Position numbers and translations under genes: made by a program. Of a stretch of 64,000 nt of DNA, positions 12,034 to 23,700 are shown piece by piece (positions within the stretch are counted from its first letter, which is position 1; each line of letters starts with the position of its first letter). The notes below the pieces were generated by a model, which was given only the letters and a program-made list of their open reading frames with translations, was not told the origin of the DNA and did not search any database. The DNA is from Anthopleura xanthogrammica. Taxonomy: Eukaryota > Cnidaria > Anthozoa > Actiniaria > Actiniidae. The stretch lies in contig OZ025223.1 of assembly GCA_964019055.1 (NCBI GenBank), forward strand, positions 1,796,625-1,860,624, given 5' to 3'.

Positions 12034-13389
12034 GAAAACTGTACTCTTCGCGTATAAAGATAGAGCAAGTGCCGAACACAATAACTATATTTAGAGATGT
12101 TTTTGTATAAGGGGGAAAGGAAGGGTACAGACTTAGAGCAGATTTCGTATGAGTGAGTAAAAAGTCACGGCACGGTTACGGCACAGTGCAGAGACGTACG
12201 GAATTTTGAATGTTTTTTTTCATACATGGCACGGCAATGACGGCGTCATGGTAAAGTATGGTCAGTGCCTAAGTTTTTCATAGTCATACGAAAACTGCTC
12301 TATAGTACATACACTACGCAGTATGCGGTAAACGACTTCCCATATTGTCTTCAAGTAATTCATCCTATCACAACGCAGTCATGGTTTAAGGTCACGGTAC
12401 GGCTAGGAATTTACCGTATCGTTTCCCACCGGCCCGAAATTTCAGTCTGGTAGGATGATGAATCACAAGAAAAAATAGAAATCTTTCAATATGACGCAAT
12501 GACGTGCCTTCGGGCCCATTGCGCGGGATTTCTTTAGAATTTTCATGTACTAAATGTTACTTACGGCACGGCACGTCCGTACCACACGTTTTAAAGTCAT
12601 TTATCCTTCCTCCGCAAAACCCAACACGGTGCCCCGACTTAGACCAGCCCAGGGAGGTTGTTTTTGGGTATCAATAAAATTTGAAACATTCGCACATGCT
12701 CTGCTTATGAATGGACATGCCTTGACATTTATACCCCAATAACATGGATTACTTGAAAGGACGAGAAGACCAAGGACATCTCTCAATGGATTATGGGATG
12801 ATACCCCACAATCCCATTCGTGCGAGTTTTGGTCTAAATTGTCCAAGAACCGCGGCTAAAAAACCCGCGAAACGATTTTATCACATAATTTGTTAAGAGA
12901 TTTTGAATTTTCAAGGTATATCATCGTTTTAGTGAAGTTAGCCGTGCCACAGTCAACTAAGGATGGACCTCGTTCCCAGTGCCTACTCGGCTGGGTACCG
13001 TGAACGAGGACTGGTGTAAAATATGAACGTAACTAAGTAATTGTTTATAAGCTTGTTAAAATTTATTTAGAAAATACAAATCAGTGACCACAACTACAAA
13101 AAGGTACTTGTCCTTGATGACTATTATTTACCTAGCATTATCTTCGCATTCAGTCTATAACCAGGAGCTCTTCTTCATGTTCCTTGACGCTGACCACTAG
13201 GAAAGACGTCTCGGTGAGGAGAGTCGGCTTTTGGAATCCGAATTTTCAAACGGATACCACCCTGGGTTGGTTGGATATTGAATACAATTTATATTATCAA
13301 ACACTGAATCAAACTATCTCGCATCCCTTAGAAATACTTAGAGCAACTTCATGCTTACTGCGCAGGCTCTATAACTCCTTGATGACGTC

Positions 13390-13592
13390 ATTTATACGTG
13401 AAGAGAAATGTGTTACTACGCATGCTCAGTCACGTCATCTAATACGTCACGAGAAATAAGCTCTACTGCGAATGCTCAGTCACATAACCTCATCTAATAC
13501 GTCACGAGAAATGAGTGCTACTGCGCATGCTCATAGTCACATAACGTCATCAAATACGTCACGAGAAATGAGTGCTACTGCGCACATGCCCA
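13390..13592. repeat. Tandem ~60-65 bp repeat carrying CRE-like and NRF1-like motifs
   Basis: About three and a half imperfect units each carry a TACGTCACGAGAAAT segment and a CTACTGCGCATGCTCA-like segment. TACGTCA resembles a cAMP-response element. TGCGCATGC resembles a nuclear respiratory factor 1 site. The array lies 3' of the light chain gene and 3' of ERM-A, so no promoter is obviously attached. Confidence 0.7.
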
Positions 13593-14389
13593 TAATGAAA
13601 AAGTCAATTTTTACGTTATATATAATAGGAACATTTATGCATTAAGATTTAAAATAAGTTTAGCTGGTAGGGTGCTTTAAGCCAAGTATAAATGTATGAA
13701 AAAACTAATTCTAATTGTTAGAAACTATTTTGCTTATTTGGATAGAGTTAACACCTAGATACCCCACAAAGGGGGGTGAGGTTAGATGAAATTTTGGTGG
13801 CGAGACATTATCTCTCATAAATAAGCAAGAATTTGAATGCATTGCATGTAGTTGTATATTGATTTTTATCAGATGGAATTGTTGATGAAGTGATTTCAAC
13901 TGCTATTGCGATTAGTGCGCATCCCTTCCATTCACAAGAATATCAAAAAATCAGCGATATAGGAAAAGAATTAATACAAACTGCAAAAAGAATGAGAATT
14001 CTTCGCATAATGCTATACATATTATCCAGTAGAAAACAGAGACCTTAGCGTGGTAAAAAATATGCCAGTAAAAAAAACGACATAGGATGCCGGGCAATGG
14101 TATAAAACTTTTCATATACCAAGGTATACTTGAAAAGACCCCATTTTTTTACTTCATAGTTAACAGCTTTTCATTCGATGGGTGTTCGTATGTGTGCTTT
14201 CATTGTGCAGGTTTGAATAGATATATTTTATGCTGGGAACGTAGAAGAGAATAGTGTTTTAGTTATCTTTATATCGGCACAAGGAGTCGGTTTTTAATTT
14301 CTGTTAAGAAGAAAAGAAAAAAATTGTTAATCATTTGATAAAATATGTAATGGAAATATTATAATCCCAAGATGAAAAGTGGGGGAAAT

Positions 14390-14695
14390 CTCGTATGAAT
14401 AATTGGCCACCTTGTCTGAAGGCGCAATTTCCTCCGTTGCGCAACTTGTTTTGCAACATCGTTTCGGCAGAAGTTGTATGGAGCATTGCGGCGTGTAAAC
14501 TACAGTGCAATTTGAAAAATATTGCGAGTCAAGTTGCAGCATTTGTTGCAAAAGTAGACTTCGTTTCTACTTTTAGCAGCGATTGCGTCTCCGTTGCACC
14601 GTGTACTGAAACCCTCTTGCAACTTGTGTTGCAACGCCGTTGCGAGACAAGTTGCAGAGAAAATTGCTCAGTGCAATCGTGCCTCGAGTTGGAGT
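14390..14695. mobile_element. Palindromic GTTGCAACTT-type MITE, diverged copy
   Basis: It is dense in CAAGTTGC and GTTGCAAC motifs arranged as nested inverted repeats, with the central stem AAAGTAGA...TCTACTTT also found in the element at 9191-9465. It lies just downstream of the ERM-A stop codon and may be within its 3' UTR. Confidence 0.65.
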
Positions 14696-14795
14696 CATGA
14701 ATCCCTTTGAGCTGTTTTAGCCCCTTCTCCTCCCCGACGCATGACCCGTGATAAATACAGTACAATAAGAATTCTTACCAAGTCGAAACAGAGAT

Positions 14796-17700
14796 TTACA
14801 AGCTTTCAAATTCATCAATTCTACTCTTGGTGTTGCCCTGCCTGATTTGTTTCAGGGTCTTGTACTTGTCCCTTCCTTGCCTGACATTCTCAGCATGGAG
14901 GATGTCCATATGTGTATCCTTCTGATCACTTTTGGCAAGATTGAGCTCGGCAGACAAACTCTATAAAGCAAAGAAGGAACAAATTGTTAGCATTCAAGAG
15001 CTGCTGTCATGAGGGAGTTTGTAACTGGAATAGGCCAATAGACAATGTGCATCAAAGCTAACAAAGCACTCTGGGAAAGAGTGAGTCCTGTAAAAATGGA
15101 ACAGGGAAATCAAAGGAACTACCAGAAAAAAATTACTGTTATTTTCGTAGGTTCAAATGCTTTTATTTCCATACAAAATGTCGAAGGAAAAACTGTCAGA
15201 TGAATTTTTAGAGGAGCCAAAAAAGCGTGAAGACTCATTTTCCGATGATGCTTTGTGCTAGGATTTCTAACTCACGCACAATGGCTATATACCTCTTTAA
15301 CATTGGGCGTTATTATTCCCCATTTCTTATCACATGGCCATTGTCTTGAGAATAAGATTCTTTGTTTGAGTTGTATCCATATTACTTTGTTTTCTCATGT
15401 GCAACCGTTAAAAAAAGAAATGATACTCTAGGGAATGACATTTGGTATTAAATGCATGGGATGAATTGAATGTAAATGGATCGACGTTCTGGTCAGTAAA
15501 GGGATACTCACAGACAACTGTTCCTTCATTCTCTGGTTTTTCTCAGCTTCAGTCTGGCGGTCCTCTTCTGACCTATCCTGCACCATAGCGCTCTGCTGCA
15601 TTTCTACACTGCGAGTTCTCAATTCCTCCTCCATTTCATAAGAACGCCGAGTTGATTGAAGCTTAAGCTCCTCCAAGGCACGTTGTTGATCAGCTTGCTC
15701 TCGTTTTGCTTGCTCAAGCTAAAAGTAAATACAGTTTGTATTTAATGCTTTGTTTATACAAAATATAAAATAAAACGTCGCCGCAAAAATGAACAGGCCT
15801 TTCGGAGAAGCCCAACGCGTAGCACGTCAATTAAGCTGGTGCTGGCCTCTTTGTATGCAGTGAACATAGAAGAGCCCCTATATAGAATGTTCAACCGCAA
15901 CGATATCTTAGGGACCTTCAATAGATTCAAGCCATGACGGCACGTTCAAAGATGGAACGCACTCAGGACCAGAAATGCAACCCTGGAACGACCTCTTGGG
16001 CTGATCTAAGTCAGGGCATGGCTAATTCACAGATTGATCCTTGAAACAACCTCTGGGCTGATCTAAGTGAGGGCATGGTTAACTCACAGATCGAACCTTA
16101 AAACAACCTCTGGGCTGATCTAAGTCAGAGCACGGCTAACTCACAGATTGAACCCTGAAACAACTTCTGGGCTGATCTAAGTCAGGGCATGGTTAACTCA
16201 CAGATCAAATCGAAAGGAGGAAAACCGAAATCCTATAAAATCAGAAGAAAGATAAAAAACACTCTACTCAACAAGGTAGCCCTGTACAGGGCTAAACAGC
16301 AAATAAGATGCAACCACACAGGCAAGAAAGGGGCTACCACAGTAACAACATGGTGTGCCAGCCAGAGACCTTGTCCACAATAACCACAGTTTCTGAGCAT
16401 GCTGACAATAACTCATTAGAAGTATGAGAATGTTTATGATACCTGTTGTACTCGCCCAAACCTGCTGTACAGGATGGTGAGTTTATGGAGTTTTTCAGTG
16501 GCTTTCTTTGATTCAGTCTCAGCTCTCTTCAACTGGGTTTAGTGTGAGATGCCGTTATGTAGAGGAGTGGAGATGAGGAGAAAGAAATGAAGTGGGAAAG
16601 AAATGAAGTGGAAAAGTAGAAAGAGAGAAAATGAAAGATGCAAAGATTATAAGTAACTATTTATCAAGAGATGATCATTATGAACATCGTCAAAAATGTG
16701 CTTATCTTTATAAGCCTTGTTCCTATTTTGAAAAGAGAGAAACTTCATCATTGTGATCATCATCATCATTGGGTTCATCATCATCATCATCACGATCATT
16801 ATCATTGAGATCATCATCATCAATGTGAACTTCATCATTGTGACATCAGTGTCATTGTGATCATCATCATTATGATCATCATCATCATTGTGATCATCAC
16901 CATCATTGTGATCATCAGGATCATCATCATTGCAATCATTATCATCAGCATTGATCATTATCATTGTGAACTTCATCATTGTGATCATCATCATTGTGAT
17001 CATCAGGATCATAGTGATCATCATCATCATCATCACCATGATCATCATCATCATCATCATCATCAACATCATCTTCATTTATCCTCCCTGTCATTAAGAT
17101 GAGAAGCATCTGATATTTCAGTGCCGCTGCCTCCTCATGAAATAAATTCTAATTTTAGTTCCTGTGTACAAATATTAACTGCATTAATCTAATCTAGGCT
17201 TACAGATCTCTGGTTCTGCTCCAGTTGTATCTTCAGATCCTCTGCTTGTCTTTCTTTCTCAAGACGAAGTCTTTCCTTCTCTTCTTCACTCATGTTCACC
17301 TTCTCAGACTGACAAAAAAGATAGATAAATATATATTAAGTAATAATAATAATAATAATAACAATAAGTATAACAGCAGCAGCAGCAGCAACAGTAACAA
17401 CGACAACAGCAGCGACAACAGCAGTGACAACAACAGCAGTGACAACAACAGCAGTGACAACAACAGCAGCTGCAATGTACAGTAGTAACATCAACAGCAG
17501 CAGCAGCAGCAGTAGCAGCGGCAAAAGAAGCAAATGCAACAATAGCAAAAAAAGTAACAACAGAAACAGAAACAATAACAGCAGACAGCAGCAACAACAA
17601 CAGCAACATCAGCAGCAACAAAAGCAGCAGGAACAACAGCAGTTACAACAACCACAGCAACATCGGCAGCAACAACAGCAGCAGGAACAACAGCAGTTAC

Positions 17701-20700
17701 AACAACCACTGCAGCAACAGCAACATCGGCAGCAACAACAGCAGAAGGAACAAAAGCAGCCCGAACAACAGCAGTTACAACAAACACAGTTAATTTAACT
17801 TACCAGGCTTTCCTTTTCTTTCTGTGAATCCTGTAACTTAACGAGTAGAGTTTGGTTCTCTTCCATCATCCTGTCCCTGTCTGAATTCTTTGTTTCCATC
17901 TCCTCTTGCAGCTTTAGCAATGATTGTTGATGTTTTTCATCTAATGCTCTCATTTCTGTCAAGAATATTTTTGAAATTTAATCATTTAAACATTTAATAT
18001 TGTGTCTGCATCTTTATCTGAGGGCCGCAAGTTAGATAACTTGATGGGTTAGTACGTCACCCTCTTTAAATAAAGTTTATTGTATTGTATTGTATTGTAT
18101 TGTATTGTATTGTATTGTATTGTATTGTATTGTATTGTATTGTATTGTATTGTATTGTATTGTATTGTATTGTATTGTATTGTATTGTATTGTATTGTAT
18201 TGTATTGTATTGTATTGTATTGTATTGTATTGTATTGTATTGTATTGTATTGTATTGTATTGTATTGTATTGTATTGTATTGTATTGTATTGTATTGTAT
18301 TGTATTGTATTGTATTGTATTGTATTGTATTGTATTGTATTGTATTGTATTGTATTGTATTGTATTGTATTGTATTGTATTGTATTGTATTGTATTGTGA
18401 ATTTAATTGGTAAAGCTTGGTGCATTTACAAGAGATTGTTGAACTGAATGAGAATCTGTGTTTTTTTAGTGGTGGTGGTGGTGGTGGTGGTGGTGGTAAG
18501 GGGGGGGGGGGGTTTGACTTGTGGATATTTCCACAACCACCTAACCATCCCCTCCCATGAGCTTTCAACTCTGACAATAGGCCACTTCCAAGATATGCTT
18601 TGCTTGTCACACACAAAGGTTTCAGTACAAGGCTACTGTGACGAATCACTGAGCATTATGCACTGTGCATTATGCGTGGCAAGCGTATTTGAAGCATATC
18701 TTGAATGTGGCCTAAAGATCCCTTTCATGTGACGTCAAAGCAGCTCATTTGGAGGGCAAAACAAAAGAATTTCAATCTCCTGAAATCAGCAAATAATCTC
18801 CTTGGAACCTATTGTTTTGCCCTCCAAATTGAGCTGCATTCTAACGTGCTGCAAGAGGTCTATTTGGTTACTACAGTACACTTACCCTCCTCCTGTTCTC
18901 TCAACTTTGCATTCAAGCCCTTGTACTTTTCTAGAGCTTCTTCAAGTTCTCTAGCTTTTTGTTCGGTTTTCTTTTTCTCTTCCTTCGTTTTTTCACTAGA
19001 ATGTGACATTCAAGGTAATGTCAAGGCTATACTTAAAGTAACATTAATAAAAAAAAACCCACCTACACGCTGTGATAGTTGGCCTAATTCTTCAACAGGA
19101 TATGCTGAGAAGCAAATTGTGCATGTAGTTTAATAGAGAACTCGTTTCAAGACCAATTTCAGGCCGACATGAGAAAATCTGTGACAGTGCTACAGATTTT
19201 GTAAATTGGGGTGCTTCAATTTTTTTGAAACAGGCTTGAATTGGGCTCTAAACTACACACATGATTTGCTTCCAGATTTTGTCGGGACGATGAATTGGGC
19301 CGACAAATCGTGTATTTCCTACTTAATACATTAGGGGCAAGGTCAAATCAATGGTCAAAAATAGGGGTGAAATGTTATCGATTTAGGTGACGGGTAATGA
19401 TAAATAAATTAAACCTACCCTCCCCCTCAGAGACCTGTTAAAATGCTCAATACTGGGTGTACATGTTCGTAGTCACTGTTTCTACAAATAAATATTTTAT
19501 TTAGCATACATACAAACAGATTGTACGTATTCATTTCTACAATTTGACACACCACATAAGCTCAACCTGCTACTAGATTGGATTGGACTCAATTGCAGGC
19601 CCCTTGCCACAAGCCTTGCATTAATATTGGATAGCGGACGATGCCTTGGTAGCATAGACCACCCATACTACCATACATAATAAGAGAGTATAATTGCTTG
19701 TAGGGCATATAATGAAAACTAAGAAAAGCCTGAAGCAAGAATGGACTGTCATTGAAAACCGGCCAGCTGAGAGGCAGCTTGCCTTGATTGACCTGACCTC
19801 CTCAGCTGGGCACGTGCAGTCGACTACTATTCCTAACTATGCCTCTGAGTTTGAGAGTTCTTACCGTTCAGCAACAGTTGAAGCACGTTCCTCTTTACTC
19901 TGGCTTTTCATTTGCTGAACTTCAATGGTGTCGTCTTTTCTCCTGCGCATGTACATCTCATGGTTGCCCATACACAATGCCAAGATACGCTTGTTGATTC
20001 GGAGGCGTTCGGTGAAGAATACAAAGTCCTGCATTGGCAAACAGTCAAAAACAACTATTAATACACCATTTGGATGCCGAATTTCTAGCCTTCAAATTTT
20101 ATTAAACAACCTCTGGGCTGATAAAAGTCAGGGTACAGCTAACTTACAGATCGAACCCTGAAAAAACCTCTGGGCTGATAATTCGAAAAAAGTGAATACT
20201 ATATTAGTAACCCAATATAGACATATTTTTTTTATTATTATTACAGATCAACTTGAAATCTAATTAACACTACGAATTTATCATGATGGGTTTTTTGGAG
20301 GGAAGAAAACCAGAGAACCTGGAGAAAAACCTTCAAATCAAGGGAGACCTAACAAACTCTACTCACAAGCCCATCGGCTTGGGTGTAATGTTGTCCCATT
20401 TCAGACCATGTGTCATTCCCCAGAGTATCATTTCATTGTTTAACGGTTGCGCATTTGAAGATACATGAATATGGATACAACTCAAACAAAGAATCTTATT
20501 CTCCAGAGAATGACACGTGGTCTGAAATGGGACAACATTACCCCAAGCCGATGAGGTCTATTGAACCCAAGACTCCAGTGGCATGAGGTGAGTGCACTAC
20601 AACTATGTACACCACCCTTGATTCAAGCATCAACTGCTGTGGCAGGAGGTGAAGTGGCAGTCTCACTGGTAATGGGAAATGCTAACTAATGTATTCATAA

Positions 20701-23700
20701 TCTTTGTTGGCACTTATACTCACAGGTGCTTTCTTGTCAATTGGCTTGATGACAAATTTCTTGTCGTTGAATGAAATGTTTCTGATTTCACTCCATGGGA
20801 ATCCAATCTTTGGTGTCAACCTACAAGGAAGTTTATATAAAGAAAATACTTACTGCCAGGGCTCAAAATAACAGCCAGTCATACGCTGGGCAATTGCAAG
20901 ATGTCTGGTGTATGATATTTAATTTTTTTTATTTTTAAATATGACCAGTCAAGTCTGTTCAGAACCATACTTGACCAGTCAAGTACCAAATTTGGCTGGA
21001 CATTAACCGTTGACCAGCCGTTATTTTGAGTCCTGACTGCTATTTTCATAAACATGCGAACTTGGTAGATACAAACTACTGTATCTCAACAATGGCAGAT
21101 CCAGAACAATTTCAAGGGGGTGACTGTTACCTAGAAGGAATCACATAGAATCCTTTTTAGGTCTTACCCTATTCTTTGTTTTTATTATTTTCAAATTCAA
21201 AAGGAGTGGTAATCCACCCCAACCTCCTGGATCTGCCCTTGTTCCATCCAAACAACTAGTGAGCTGGTTACATTCCATCCAAGCAGCTCTCTCTACTAGC
21301 TGACAGCATACTTTGACCACCTTGAATGCATTTGTCACTTACTTGTCGGTTCTCTCATAGACATTAAGGCCAAGAGCATCCACACCCAACACAAGGTCAG
21401 TACCCTTCTTGTTCTTGATGTCAAAGTAATTCACACCATACATTTCAAGATCCTGTGCGATTTTGAGATATTCCATCATGGCTTCAATTCTGCAGAGGAT
21501 GAAATTTAAAACACACTTCAATAATTATTATTGAACCTTGAAATAGCTTTAAGGGGGCTTATTACCTCGCCGAGACCTTTTGGGTCTGTTCGTTGTCCCC
21601 TCACTTAGATTAACTGTTGTATTTATCTAATTTTTTTTTTATTTTTTACTGGTTGTAAATTGTTATTCTAAGTGAAAGCCTCTAAATAAATAAATAAATT
21701 TTGAGATAATTCCATCATGGCTTCAATTCTGCAGAGGATGGAATTTAAAACACACTTCAATTTTTATTAAACCTTGAAATAGCTTGCTCAAAGTTCAAAT
21801 TTAGAATTTAGTGTGCAATGCAGTATATCTGCCGAGATGTTAAAAAAATGGTTCAGAAAAAATTATAAGTTAATGTACATAGCACTACTTACGGCATTAA
21901 ATCACCATGTTCTTTCCACCACATGGCAATTTTATTCGCCCACTCCTCTTTTGACAGCTTGTGTTGATCAAGCACCCTGTGAAAAAAATTAAAAAGAAAA
22001 TTATGAAATACATGTAGTTTGTAACTATACACACTCTAATTGGCTTGATACAATATTTGAGATATTACATCCATGCTGATTGGCTCAATACAATATTTGA
22101 GATATTACATGCATGCTGATTGGCTCAATACAATATTTGAGATATTACATGCATGCTGATTGGCTCAATACAATATTTGAGATATTACATCCATGCTGAT
22201 TGGCTCAATACAATATTTGAGATATTACATGCATGCTGATTGGCTCAATACAATATTTGAGATATTACATGCATGCTGATTGGCTCAATACAATATTTGA
22301 GATATTACATGCATGCTGATTGGCTCAATACAATATTTGAGATATTACATGCATGCTGATTGGCTCAATACAATATGTGAGATATTACATGCATGCTGAT
22401 TGGCTCTATACAATATTTGAGATATTACATGCATGCTGATTGGCTCAATACAATATTTGAGATATTACATGAATGCTGATTGGCTCAATACAATATTTGA
22501 TGGCCAGAATAGGCCTAATTGGTGCAATGCAAGAACTCAAGAACTCAAGAAAAAGAGACAAACACTGCACCACAACGAATATGGTCTGTTAAAAGATTCC
22601 ACATACCTCTGTGATAGCAATTTGTCCTTCAACAAATTTTTTGCTTTGTCTTCATCATAATCATCATACTTTCCTTGACACTAAAAAGTTAAAAAATAGA
22701 AAAAATTATTGAATTGTGAGAGACATTTATGCTGCAGCAGTGCATACCACCTGTGGTTTATACAGTACAGCAAAGCACAATAGTCCAGTTCTGAGATATG
22801 CATCGTGGGTCATTCAGATGGAAAGTTTTCCCAGTACCATGAATGGGTATATATTAAGTACTCTTCCTTCTCATCATGCATTGTATATTGAATCTACGCA
22901 TTTGTATTTTCTATACCGTGGATATCTCACTCGTCACTTGTATTTTCTTTGTATACACACTCGCCTAAAGGCTTGTGTGTATACTAGAAACTACATGTGA
23001 CTTGTGGAATATTCCACAGTATGCCACTCGAAACCATTGCATAACTAGTATTTAGCTTACATAATTATGGAATATTATTTATGGTATATGCCATGGGTGT
23101 AGAAGTGAGGTATTTCAGTAGTATACTTACAGCATAGGAAGCCAATAGCACAGAAGTCTCTGCTGGACAATAAATGCTGTCATTAAGGATGCCTTCTTTG
23201 ACTTGAAGGAAGAACAATTTCTGTAACAAGAAATAAGATATTTTAAAAACAGGAATTTCCAAGGGGTAGGGAGGGTCAGAGAAGGAAAAATTGTGCAGTT
23301 CTAGAAAATATCCATACCTCCCCCAACAGAGGGGGATTGGAATTTCCAAGGGGTGGGGAGGGTCTGAGGGAGTATATTGTGTAGTTCCAGAAAATATCCA
23401 TACCTCCCCCACAGAGGGGAATCGAAATTTCTACTGGGTGGGAAGGGTCTGAATCCACAACCTTTCCGTTTTCCCTGGTCATAGTCTCTCATCAAGCATC
23501 ACACTGTGTTCCAAAAAATATGGACCTACCGTGGTGATATTCTGGATGATTTCTTCTGAAACATCTTCAGGATAGAACTTGACTAAAAACCTGAATTGAA
23601 GAGGGCTTTCTTTCTTGACATCCTGAGCTGTTACCTACAAAAAATAATTTATTAAAAGATTGAATTATTATGAAATTATCGTCAATGAATGAAAGAATGC

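Larger units (their letters stand above)
12034..14795. other. Convergent intergenic region between light chain and ERM-A
   Basis: No gene is recognised. The first ~600 bp contain several short ACGGCACGG-type direct repeats (about 12165-12190 and 12560-12585). The tandem CRE/NRF1-like repeat and a palindromic MITE are listed separately. Both flanking genes end here, so their 3' UTRs lie inside this interval. Confidence 0.4.

Noticed and set aside
16647..17102. Asp/Met/His-rich frames
   Set aside because: Generated by the (ATC)n array in an ERM-A intron.
17225..17798. Plus-strand polyglutamine/asparagine-rich frames and minus-strand valine/alanine/leucine/cysteine-rich frames
   Set aside because: They are generated entirely by the AAT/CAG/CAA repeat inside an ERM-A intron and have no splice sites or conserved domain.
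18066..18649. Several long frames made of IQYNT or CIVLY repeats
   Set aside because: Products of the (TATTG)n array, open in all three frames because a five-base unit without stops cannot terminate. One continues into proline-rich sequence by chance.
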